From Novosphingopyxis sp965218915 (GTDB lineage Bacteria > Pseudomonadota > Alphaproteobacteria > Sphingomonadales > Sphingomonadaceae), in assembly GCF_965218915.1 (NCBI RefSeq), contig NZ_OZ244708.1, positions 1,736,001-1,800,000 on the forward strand: a stretch of 64,000 nucleotides of DNA. The letters are read 5' to 3'. How positions within the stretch are numbered: the first letter of the stretch is position 1; the number at the start of each line of letters is the position of its first letter. The translations under genes were made by a program, and so were the position numbers. The notes beneath the pieces are model-generated. The model had not been told where the DNA came from, ran no database searches, and worked only from the letters and a program-made list of their open reading frames with translations. Shown here piece by piece: positions 32,822-40,481 of the stretch.

Positions 32822-34243
32822 TCAGTAGTGAATCGCGCGGCCATAGGCGTCGAGCACGCTCTCGTGCATCATCTCGCTCAAGGTCGGGTGCGCGAAGACG
32901 GTGTGCATCAGGTCTTCCTCGGTGGTCTCGAGCTGGCGCGCGACGACATAGCCCTGGATCAGTTCGGTCACTTCCGCGCCGATCATGTGCGCGCCGAGCA
33001 GCTCGCCGGTCTTGGCGTCGAACACGGTCTTCACGAACCCTTCCGGATCGCCCAGCGCGATCGCCTTGCCGTTGCCGATGAACGGGAAATTGCCGACCTT
33101 GACCTCATGGCCCGCCTCCTTCGCCTTGGCCTCGGTCAGGCCGACGCTGGCCACCTGCGGGCGCGAATAGGTGCAACCCGGAATGTTCGACTTGTCGAAC
33201 GGGTGCACGTCCTCGCCGGCCAGTTTTTCCACCGCGATCACGCCTTCGTGGCTCGCCTTGTGCGCCAGCCAGGGCGCGCCGGTGACGTCGCCGATGGCGA
33301 GGATGCCCTCGACATTGGTGCGGCCGTAGCCGTCGGTCTCGATATGCCCCTTTCCGGTCTTTATGCCGAGCTTTTCCAGGCCGATGTCCTCGGTGTTGGG
33401 CACGATGCCGATGGCGACGATGACGTGGCTGAAATCCTCGGTCGTCGACTTGCCCTTGGCATCCCCTGCCCCAGACCCCGATCCGGGGTTGATCGTGGCT
33501 TTCACGCCTGATTTCGAGCTTTCCAGCTTCTCCACGCCCGCGCCGGTGCGGATGTCCATGCCCTGCTTCTTCAGCGCCTTGTGCATGAAGGCGGAGACAT
33601 CCTCGTCTTCCACCGGCAGGATGCGATCGAGCATTTCGACGATCGTTACCTCGGCGCCCATGTCGCTGTAGAAGCTGGCGAATTCCACGCCGATCGCGCC
33701 CGATCCGATGACGAGCAATTTGGTCGGCATTTCCCTGGGCACCATGGCATGGCGGTACGTCCAGATACGCTCCCCGTCGGCCTTGGCGAACGGCAGATCG
33801 CGCGCGCGCGCGCCGGTGGCGATCATGATCGTCCTGGCGGCGATCTCGGTGGTTTTGTCATCGTCCGATTCGACGCCGATCTTGCCCTTGCCGGTGATCG
33901 CGGCGACGCCGTGGACCACGTCGACCTTGTTGTTCTTCATCAGATGCGTGACGCCGGCATTGAGCTGCCCCGCCACCTTGCGGCTGCGGTCGACCACCTG
34001 GGCGAGGTCGAACCCCGGCTTCTCCGCGATCAGCCCATATTGCGCGGCATGCGTCATATAATGATAGATTTCCGACGTGCGCAGCAGTGCTTTGGTCGGA
34101 ATACAGCCCCAATTGAGACAGATGCCGCCCAGCTTCTCGCGCTCGATGATCACGACCTTCATCCCCAGCTGCGCCGCACGTATAGCCCCAACATAGCCGC
34201 CAGGGCCGGATCCGATGATGGCGAGGTCGTAGGTGGTGGTCAT
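32822..34243 (-). CDS. lpdA: dihydrolipoyl dehydrogenase (E3)
   Basis: A 473-residue FAD flavoprotein. FAD-binding IIGSGPGGYVGAIRAAQLG and the redox disulfide GGICLNWGCIPTK are at the N-terminus. NAD-binding VIGSGAIGVEFASFYSDMGA is in the middle. The dimer-interface HPTLSEMMHESVLDAYG supplies the catalytic His-Glu pair. It reoxidises lipoyl groups of the PDH E2 encoded two genes upstream. A region rich in Gly/Ser (NPGSGSGAGDAKGKS) interrupts the NAD domain and is encoded by palindromic, repeat-like DNA (33469-33492). ATG 34243 overlaps the yciA stop. Confidence 0.95.
   Translation of the reverse strand: MTTTYDLAIIGSGPGGYVGAIRAAQLGMKVVIIEREKLGGICLNWGCIPTKALLRTSEIYHYMTHAAQYGLIAEKPGFDLAQVVDRSRKVAGQLNAGVTHLMKNNKVDVVHGVAAITGKGKIGVESDDDKTTEIAARTIMIATGARARDLPFAKADGERIWTYRHAMVPREMPTKLLVIGSGAIGVEFASFYSDMGAEVTIVEMLDRILPVEDEDVSAFMHKALKKQGMDIRTGAGVEKLESSKSGVKATINPGSGSGAGDAKGKSTTEDFSHVIVAIGIVPNTEDIGLEKLGIKTGKGHIETDGYGRTNVEGILAIGDVTGAPWLAHKASHEGVIAVEKLAGEDVHPFDKSNIPGCTYSRPQVASVGLTEAKAKEAGHEVKVGNFPFIGNGKAIALGDPEGFVKTVFDAKTGELLGAHMIGAEVTELIQGYVVARQLETTEEDLMHTVFAHPTLSEMMHESVLDAYGRAIHY
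33469..33492. repeat. intragenic palindrome in lpdA
   Basis: CCCCAGACCCCGATCCGGGG followed by TTGA lies within lpdA. It resembles one half of a sphingomonad-type REP element (GATCCGGGGT) and encodes a Gly/Ser-rich segment that I do not expect in the family. Insertion is inferred, not proven. Confidence 0.45.
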
Positions 34244-34629
34244 GATGCGCTTTCCTTCCGTGTGATCGGTCGTGGCCGACCTTCCTCGTCAATGGCTACA
34301 AAGGTGAAGATGGCTTCGGTAACCTTGACTTGCTCTTCGTCATGGCGGTGACGACGCCACGCTTCTACGGCGATCTTCATGCTGGACGTGCCAAGTTTGG
34401 TAAGATCGGCATAAACAGACACTTCGTCGCCAATCTTGACTGGATGGTGAAACTGCATTCCGTCCATCGCGATCGTCACGGCGCGTCCGCGGGCTCGGCG
34501 GGCGGCGACCAGGCCAGCGCCGCTGTCCATAAGGCTCATCAACCATCCGCCGAATATATCTCCATAGGCATTAGCATCGGCCGGCATGGCTGTAACGCGA
34601 ATGGCGGGATCGCGTGGTTGATCACCCAA
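34240..34629 (-). CDS. yciA: acyl-CoA thioesterase, YciA-type hotdog fold
   Basis: A 129-residue hotdog thioesterase. MPADANAYGDIFGGWLMSLM holds the Asn/Asp-containing active-site region, and GDEVSVYADLTKLGTSSMKI is the second family motif. It hydrolyses acyl-CoA esters. Translation seems to begin at TTG 34629, directly after the pdhC stop; the first ATG lies at the family motif itself and would remove the first strand. It is coupled to lpdA by an ATGA overlap, so it lies inside the PDH operon. Confidence 0.88.
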   Translation of the reverse strand: MGDQPRDPAIRVTAMPADANAYGDIFGGWLMSLMDSGAGLVAARRARGRAVTIAMDGMQFHHPVKIGDEVSVYADLTKLGTSSMKIAVEAWRRHRHDEEQVKVTEAIFTFVAIDEEGRPRPITRKESAS

Positions 34630-36021
34630 TCACGCCACCATCGCCAGCGGGCTTTCGACCAGCTGCTTGAGCGCCTGCATCAGCTCGGCGCCGTCCGCGC
34701 CGTCGATCGCGCGGTGATCGAAGCTGCCGGTGGCGCTCATCACGGTAGCCACGCCCAGCGCGTCGTCGACGATATAGGGGCGCTTCTCGCCCGCGCCGAC
34801 TGCCAGGATCATCCCCTGCGGCGGGTTGATCACCGCGTCGAATTGCTTGATGCCGTACATGCCCATGTTCGAGATCGACGCGGTGCCGCCCTGATATTCC
34901 TCGGGCTTGAGCTTGCCTTCCTTGGCGCGGCCGGCGAGTTCCTTCACCTCGGTTGAGATCGCGCTCAACGACTTGGTGTCGGCGCCCACCACGATCGGCG
35001 TGATCAGCCCGGCGGGCGTGCTGACCGCGACCGAAATGTCCGCGCGGCTGTAACTGATCAGCTGGTTGCCGGCAAAGCTCACATTGCATTTGGGCACCTG
35101 CATCAGCGCCTTGGCCAGCGCCTTGACCAGCAGATCGTTGACCGAGAGCTTCACGCCCTGCGGCTCCAGCGCGACGTTGAGTTCGCCGCGCAGCTTGAGC
35201 AGTTTGTCGAGCTGGATATCCACCGTGAGATAGATATGCGGGATCGTCTGCTTCGCCTCGGTCAGGCGGCGCGCGATGGTCTTGCGCATGTTGGAGAGCT
35301 TTTCCGCCTCGTGCGGAATATCGGTCTGGAATTCGCCCTGCGGCGCCGCGGCGGGTGCGGCTTCCGATTTGGCGTCGGGGGTAGCGGGCTTTGCTGACGA
35401 AGCTTCGGCGCCTTCGACATCCGCCTTGACGATCCGCCCTTTGGGGCCGGACCCTTCCATCGCCGTCAGATCGACGCCCTTCTGCGCTGCGATGCGCCGC
35501 GCGAGCGGGCTCGCCTTGACGCGCGCTCCGCTCTCGTCGGTCGGCGCAGCGGGGGCTTTGGTTCCATCGTCTGCAACCGCCTTCTTTCCCTTGGCGGCGG
35601 CGGCGGGCTTGCCGTGATCGCCGGCTGCTTCCTCGCCGCGATGGGTGGTCTTATCCCGGTCGCCGGTCTGGTTCGGATCGGCGGGCTCCTTGGACGGTTC
35701 CTGCTTCACCCGGGCATCCTCGGCCTTGGCCGAGCCGCCGGATTTTTCCGCCGATGCCGCGGCTTCCTCCACGTCCTCGCCTTCCTCAGCCAGGATCGCG
35801 ATCACCGTACCGACCTTCACCTCGTCGCTGCCTTCCTGGATCAGAATCCTGGCGATGACGCCTTCGTCCACCGCCTCGAACTCCATCGTCGCCTTGTCGG
35901 TCTCAATCTCGGCCATGATATCGCCGGAGCTGATCGTATCGCCTTCCTTCACCAACCATTTGGCGAGCGTACCCTCTTCCATGGTGGGCGAAAGCGCGGG
36001 CATTTTCAGTTCGATGGGCAT
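34630..36021 (-). CDS. pdhC: pyruvate dehydrogenase complex E2 (dihydrolipoyllysine acetyltransferase)
   Basis: A 463-residue E2 component. The lipoyl domain (1-80) has the lipoylated lysine in EIETDKATMEFEAVDEG. A long Ala/Lys-rich linker follows, then the E1/E3-binding domain (VKASPLARRIAAQKGVDL ... GPKGRIVKADVE). The catalytic domain (about 235-463) carries the active-site histidine in FDHRAIDGADGAELM. It transfers acetyl groups from E1 to CoA. No E1 genes are in the window, so the operon is probably split, with only pdhC-yciA-lpdA here. Confidence 0.95.
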   Translation of the reverse strand: MPIELKMPALSPTMEEGTLAKWLVKEGDTISSGDIMAEIETDKATMEFEAVDEGVIARILIQEGSDEVKVGTVIAILAEEGEDVEEAAASAEKSGGSAKAEDARVKQEPSKEPADPNQTGDRDKTTHRGEEAAGDHGKPAAAAKGKKAVADDGTKAPAAPTDESGARVKASPLARRIAAQKGVDLTAMEGSGPKGRIVKADVEGAEASSAKPATPDAKSEAAPAAAPQGEFQTDIPHEAEKLSNMRKTIARRLTEAKQTIPHIYLTVDIQLDKLLKLRGELNVALEPQGVKLSVNDLLVKALAKALMQVPKCNVSFAGNQLISYSRADISVAVSTPAGLITPIVVGADTKSLSAISTEVKELAGRAKEGKLKPEEYQGGTASISNMGMYGIKQFDAVINPPQGMILAVGAGEKRPYIVDDALGVATVMSATGSFDHRAIDGADGAELMQALKQLVESPLAMVA

Positions 36022-36163
36022 GGGGAAACTCGGTCCTCTCGCTAGTCGTTGCAGCTATCTATGCCAAAGGGAACGCACAGGTCCAAGAGGCTTTACCGAG
36101 TCCGGCTTGCGCCTCTTCATGTTTTGGCGCAGCATTCAGGCACAGGATGAGGGGCAGGGTTAC

Positions 36164-36619
36164 ATGCGCACCTATTTGGTGGTGATCGACGAAACCGCGG
36201 AAGCCCTGCTTGCCTTGCGCTTCGCCACGCGCCGCGCCGCCAGGACGGGCGGCGCGGTGCATATCCTCGCGTTGATCGAACCGCAGGATTTTGTCGCATG
36301 GGCGGGAGTGCAGCAAACCATCGAGGAAGAAATGAAAGCACGCGCCGAGGCGCTGGTCGTCAGCGCGGCGGGCACCATTTTGGAAGAGTCCGGCCTGCGC
36401 CCCGCTATCACCGTCAAGCAGGGCCGCGGCGCCGACGTTGTACGCGAGATGCTCACCGAACGGGGCGACATCACCGCGCTCGTGCTCGGCGCCTCCGCCA
36501 GCGGCGGACCCGGTCCGCTGGTCAGCCATTTTACCGGCGCGAACATGGGCACCCTGCCCTGCCCTGTGATGGTAATCCCAGGATCGCTCGGCCATGAGGA
36601 AATCGACCGGTTGAGCTAG
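36164..36619 (+). CDS. universal stress protein family
   Basis: A 151-residue UspA-type protein starting MRTYLVVIDETAEALLALRF. The C-terminal nucleotide-loop equivalent reads ALVLGASASGGPGPLVSHFT, which departs from the classical GX2GX9G(S/T) ATP-binding pattern only slightly. GAGGGGCAGGG is a good ribosome-binding site before ATG 36164. It is divergent from pdhC with a gap of 142 bp and convergent with the peroxiredoxin gene, 11 bp away. Confidence 0.88.
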   Translation: MRTYLVVIDETAEALLALRFATRRAARTGGAVHILALIEPQDFVAWAGVQQTIEEEMKARAEALVVSAAGTILEESGLRPAITVKQGRGADVVREMLTERGDITALVLGASASGGPGPLVSHFTGANMGTLPCPVMVIPGSLGHEEIDRLS

Positions 36620-36630
36620 ACCAAAAACCC

Positions 36631-37152
36631 TTAGGTCAGGTCGCCGCGTGGCGGGTAATCCTTGTCGAGCACGTAATCGATGCCCTCGAGCAATGCATCG
36701 AAATCTGGGCGCGCGAATGGTGCGCTCTGTTGCTGCGCCATATAGAGGGTGCCGTCCGGGCGGATTAGGCAGATACCGGGTTCGGAAAACACCTCGGGCT
36801 CGTCGGAGCCGGCACGCTTGGAACTGATATATAGCCCCCATTCGCGCGCCGTTTTTTCGCTCATATCATAAACCAGCGGCAAATTTCCGGTATCCCATTC
36901 GGCATCCACCTTCATCGCGCGCTCTTCGCCGTCCATCGAGATGGCGAAGGGTGAAATGCCGCGATCGGTGAAGTCGGACAGCCTGTTGCCCAGCTCCTCG
37001 AGTTGGCCCTTGCAGATCGGACAATGCGATCCGCGATAGAACAGCAGCATCGTGAAATTTTCGGGCGATTGCGCGGCCAGTTCGAAACGGGCCTGGATCG
37101 TGAGCGGCAGTTCGAGGCTGGGGGCGGCTTTTCCTGGGGTCGGCTGAGGCAT
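36631..37152 (-). CDS. peroxiredoxin-like (AhpC/TSA, redoxin) protein
   Basis: A 173-residue thioredoxin-fold protein. FTMLLFYRGSHCPICKGQLE carries a CPIC motif where peroxiredoxins have the peroxidatic cysteine after a proline. The WGLYISSKRAGSDEPEVF and ICLIRPDGTLYMAQQQSAPF segments match the group of redoxin-domain proteins common in proteobacteria. It is cytosolic without signal peptide. A peroxide-reducing or disulfide role is expected, but the exact subtype was not determined. Confidence 0.83.
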   Translation of the reverse strand: MPQPTPGKAAPSLELPLTIQARFELAAQSPENFTMLLFYRGSHCPICKGQLEELGNRLSDFTDRGISPFAISMDGEERAMKVDAEWDTGNLPLVYDMSEKTAREWGLYISSKRAGSDEPEVFSEPGICLIRPDGTLYMAQQQSAPFARPDFDALLEGIDYVLDKDYPPRGDLT

Positions 37153-37287
37153 GGATTCTCCTTGATGAAGATAGAACAGCGTGAAGACATGAGCGTTCCA
37201 TCCGATCCTGGAACGCTCCAGCGCTCAGTCGCCCCGGGCTTGCCGAATGGGCTGCGCGGCGTCAGGGGATCGGCATTGCCGAAACGC

Positions 37288-39630
37288 CTAACGTTTCTTC
37301 TTGCCGCGCTTGCTTCCGCCTGCCTTTCGACCGCTATTGGGCCGCTTGGTCGTGCGCGGAACGCTGCTCGGCCTGCCCTTTTTATCGTGGCGAACGGAGC
37401 GGCCGGGCGCCTTGCCGGGAATTTCGACATCGGGCACCTCAAAGCGGAGGCCGCCGGATACTGGGTTCGCCTCGATCAGCTTCAGTTTCAGCTTCATGCC
37501 ACTCTTGTAAACCGTGCCGCTGTCGCGCCCCTTGAGCGTCCGGCTTGCCTCATCATAGGTGAAATATTCCGAACCTAGCGTGGAAACCGGCACCAACCCG
37601 TCGCCGCCCAGTCCCTCGACCGTTGCGAAAAAGCCGAAATCGAGCACCCCAGTAATCCGCGCATCGACCAGTTCGTCGACATGGGCGGACAGATAGAACG
37701 CGACATAGCGGTCCATAGTATCGCGCTCGGCCTCCATCGCGCGCCTTTCGGTGCGGCTGATGACCTCGGCGATATGGCCGAGATCGCCGGCATCCTTTTC
37801 GGTCAGCCCGGTGCTGCGCTGAATCGAACTGTTTTTCGGCGCGGGCATCTCGAGGCCGTAGGCATCGACCAGCGCGCGGTGGACGAGCAGGTCGGCATAG
37901 CGCCGGATCGGCGAGGTGAAATGCGCATAGCTAGCAAGTGCCAGACCGAAGTGGCCGGTCTTGTCGGCGCCGTAATAGGCCTGCGTCTGGGTGCGCAGGA
38001 TCTGCTCCATCACCTGCGGCAGCACCTCGTCATCGTCGACACGTTCGATCAGGCGGTTGAACAGCGCGGGCGTGACCACCTGGCCCAGCGCGAACTCCAT
38101 GTCGAACGTCTTCAGATAATCCTTCAATGCGACCAGCTTCTCGCGCGAGGGCGGCAGATGCGCGCGGTACATGACCGGCGATTTCTTCGCTTCCAGCGCC
38201 TTGGCCGCGGCGACATTGGCGGCGATCATATAATCCTCGACCAAACGATGCGCGTCGAGCCGCTCGCGCACCGTGACCGAGGCGATCTTGCCCTCGTCAT
38301 CGAGATGCACCTGCCGCTCGGGCAGATCGAGATCGAGCGGCGCGCGAGCCTCCCGCGCCTTGAACAGCAATTTCCAGCAGGCCCAGAGGTTTTGCAGCGC
38401 CTCCTTCAAATCCGATACCCCTGAGCTTGTCGAAGGGCGTTCGACAGGCTCGGGACTTACGGTCTGTGGGCTGACCCCATCCATGATCGCCTGCGCATCC
38501 TCATAGGCGATATTCGCCGAAAGACGCACCGTGGCGCGGGTGAAGCGATGACCGGTTACCTGCCCCTTAGCGTCGATCGTGAGATGGCACGCCATCGCCG
38601 CACGATCCTCGCCGGCTTTCAGCGAGCATTTGTCCGAGCTCAGTTCGTGCGGCAGCATCGGCACCACGCGGTCGGGGAAATAGACGCTGTTGCCGCGCCG
38701 CCGCGCTTCGCGGTCGAGTTCGCCGCCGGGGCGCACATAATAGGACACGTCGGCGATCGCGACGACCGCCTGAAAGCCCCCCTTGTTTGCCGGATCGTCG
38801 TCGGGCGCGGCCCACAGCGCATCGTCATGGTCGCGCGCGTCGCGCGGATCGATGGCGAGGATCGGCAGATGGCGCAGATCCTCGCGTCCCTCGGTCGTTA
38901 CAGGAAGGTCGACCACCCGCTGCGCATCGGCGATCGCCGCGTCTGGAAACGCGTCGGGGATGCCATATTTGGCGATGGCGATCAGGCTGAAGCTTTTCGG
39001 CGCGAACGGATCGCCCAGCACTTCGCTTACCCGCGCCTTGGTTTTGGCTCCGACGCCCTGTTTTTCCGCTACGACCAGTTGGCCGGGCTTGGCATCGCCC
39101 ACGTCCGATATCGGAGTATCGCGCCGAGCCTTCTTGTCGATGCTGCGCAGCACAAACTTGTCGCCGTCCTTTTCCATAACGCCGAGCAGCTGCTCGCTGC
39201 CCCGCGCAAGTTTCTTCATGACATGCGCGATATGGCCCTCGCCGCGGCTCTCTGTGCGCGCGAGAACGCGGTCACCGATGCCGAGCGCGCCGTTACGCCC
39301 GCGTTCGATGATCCGCAGCTTGGGCACCGGCGCGCCTTGGGCTTCCCAATGCTCGGGAACGCCGACCGGCTGCTTGCCGTCGATCTCGACCACCTTCAGA
39401 ACAGCGACCTTGGGCAGCCCACCCATTTTATGGAAGGCGCGGCCAGGAGCCAGGTCGATCAGCCCCTCGTCGGTCATGTCCTTAAGCCGCCCCTTTAGCG
39501 CGATCTTCTCCTGCGCGGTCAGGCGGAACGCCTTCGCGATCTCACGTTTGCCGGCGGGCGCATCACTGGTCTCGATGAACTCGAGGATCTGCTTGGGGGT
39601 GGGCAGGCCCTTGGCTTTGCGAGACGTCAT
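37288..39630 (-). CDS. rnr: ribonuclease R
   Basis: A 780-residue RNase II-family 3'-5' exoribonuclease. It has an N-terminal winged-helix domain, cold-shock/OB domains, the RNB catalytic domain (AIDPRDARDHDDALWA with the metal-binding aspartates; VSYYVRPGGELDREARRRGN) and an S1 domain ending in a Lys/Arg-rich tail (KKGRPS ... GSKRGKKKR). It degrades structured RNA, rRNA fragments and non-stop mRNA. An unusual insert, SPEPVERPSTSSG (38418-38453), is encoded by a palindromic element. ATG 39630 (MTSRKAKGLPTP) is preferred over TTG 39645. It lies 24 bp after phaR on the same strand. Confidence 0.95.
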   Translation of the reverse strand: MTSRKAKGLPTPKQILEFIETSDAPAGKREIAKAFRLTAQEKIALKGRLKDMTDEGLIDLAPGRAFHKMGGLPKVAVLKVVEIDGKQPVGVPEHWEAQGAPVPKLRIIERGRNGALGIGDRVLARTESRGEGHIAHVMKKLARGSEQLLGVMEKDGDKFVLRSIDKKARRDTPISDVGDAKPGQLVVAEKQGVGAKTKARVSEVLGDPFAPKSFSLIAIAKYGIPDAFPDAAIADAQRVVDLPVTTEGREDLRHLPILAIDPRDARDHDDALWAAPDDDPANKGGFQAVVAIADVSYYVRPGGELDREARRRGNSVYFPDRVVPMLPHELSSDKCSLKAGEDRAAMACHLTIDAKGQVTGHRFTRATVRLSANIAYEDAQAIMDGVSPQTVSPEPVERPSTSSGVSDLKEALQNLWACWKLLFKAREARAPLDLDLPERQVHLDDEGKIASVTVRERLDAHRLVEDYMIAANVAAAKALEAKKSPVMYRAHLPPSREKLVALKDYLKTFDMEFALGQVVTPALFNRLIERVDDDEVLPQVMEQILRTQTQAYYGADKTGHFGLALASYAHFTSPIRRYADLLVHRALVDAYGLEMPAPKNSSIQRSTGLTEKDAGDLGHIAEVISRTERRAMEAERDTMDRYVAFYLSAHVDELVDARITGVLDFGFFATVEGLGGDGLVPVSTLGSEYFTYDEASRTLKGRDSGTVYKSGMKLKLKLIEANPVSGGLRFEVPDVEIPGKAPGRSVRHDKKGRPSSVPRTTKRPNSGRKAGGSKRGKKKR
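38418..38453. repeat. palindromic element inserted in frame in rnr
   Basis: CCCTGAGCTTGTCGAAGGGC followed by GTTCGACAGGCTCGGG forms a hairpin inside the RNase R coding sequence. The same family occurs intergenically at 47489-47579 and as a half copy at 53916-53936. In this frame it encodes PEPVERPSTSSG. Confidence 0.85.
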
Positions 39631-39654
39631 TTTCGGTGAAGGCAAGGCGCTGGA

Positions 39655-40215
39655 TCAGTCTTCTGGAGACATGCGGTCGAGTTTGGCCTGCAGTTCGGCG
39701 ACCTGCCGCTTGAGCTCGTCCATCTCGCTACGATTGCCCTGCGGGGCCTCGCTCACCGATTGGCCCGGGACGAACGCATCGCGCGCTGCCTTCATCATCT
39801 GGAGGTTCTTGCGGGCGATTTCGCCGAACGGACCCTGCGCCACCGCGCTTTCCAGCGCGTCATCCATTTGCCGCTGCTTCTCGCGGAAACCGCGCATGGA
39901 ATTTTCCAGATAATCCGGGATCATGTTCTGCATCGATCCGCCGTAAAAGGAGATGATTTCCTTCATGAAATTGGTCGGAAGCAACCCTTTGCCGCTGCTC
40001 TCCTCCTCCATGATGATCTGGGTCAGCACATTATGCGTGATATCATCGCCAGATTTGGCGTCGATCACCACGAACTCGATGTCCTGCCTGATCAAATTGG
40101 CGAGATGGTCCAGCGTGATATATTTGGAACTGGACGTGTCATAGAGGCGGCGGTTGGCGTATTTTTTGATGGTGATCGGATCATTATCCTTCGTCCATTT
40201 TTCCGCTTTTTTCAT
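39655..40215 (-). CDS. phaR: polyhydroxyalkanoate synthesis regulator PhaR
   Basis: A 186-residue protein with the PHB/PHA accumulation regulator DNA-binding domain (ITIKKYANRRLYDTSSSKYI) followed by the DUF-type central helix region (SFYGGSMQNMIPDYLENSM) and a C-terminal coiled coil (MDELKRQVAELQAKLDRM). PhaR represses phasin genes and senses PHA. ATG 40215 (MKKAEKW) is preceded by CAGGAG at the right spacing, so it is chosen over upstream starts. No PHA synthase or phasin gene is in the window. Confidence 0.92.
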   Translation of the reverse strand: MKKAEKWTKDNDPITIKKYANRRLYDTSSSKYITLDHLANLIRQDIEFVVIDAKSGDDITHNVLTQIIMEEESSGKGLLPTNFMKEIISFYGGSMQNMIPDYLENSMRGFREKQRQMDDALESAVAQGPFGEIARKNLQMMKAARDAFVPGQSVSEAPQGNRSEMDELKRQVAELQAKLDRMSPED

Positions 40216-40361
40216 TCTCAACTCCTGAGCATTCATTTGCATGCGAACTAACACCGCAAGTCGCCGAACCGCAACAAATTCGAAGGCGATGGCTTTACGG
40301 TGAGCGTGTCACGAAAGTTCGAGAAATCCAAGCAAGAACCGGAGGACCGTAGTCGGATATC

Positions 40362-40377
40362 GTTGCCAAATGGCAAC
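40362..40377. promoter_or_regulatory. inverted repeat, candidate operator upstream of the TonB receptor
   Basis: GTTGCCAAATGGCAAC has 7-bp arms (GTTGCCA/TGGCAAC) around AA, about 105 bases upstream of the receptor start and about 37 bases before its candidate -35. It resembles a dimeric regulator site, but the binding protein cannot be named. Confidence 0.4.
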
Positions 40378-40413
40378 AGTGCGGCACAAACCAAACTTTG
40401 CCCGGTTCCTCGC

Positions 40414-40442
40414 TTGATTAACGACTGCTGACGCTGTCTAAT
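40414..40442 (+). promoter_or_regulatory. candidate sigma-70 promoter of the TonB-dependent receptor gene
   Basis: TTGATT (40414-40419), a 17-base spacer and TCTAAT (40437-40442) give a good match to the -35/-10 consensus. They lie 40 bases before the receptor ATG at 40482. This was read by eye only. Confidence 0.45.
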
Positions 40443-40481
40443 TCCGCTATTGCATTTTCAAGACACTTCAGGGGTTTCAAA

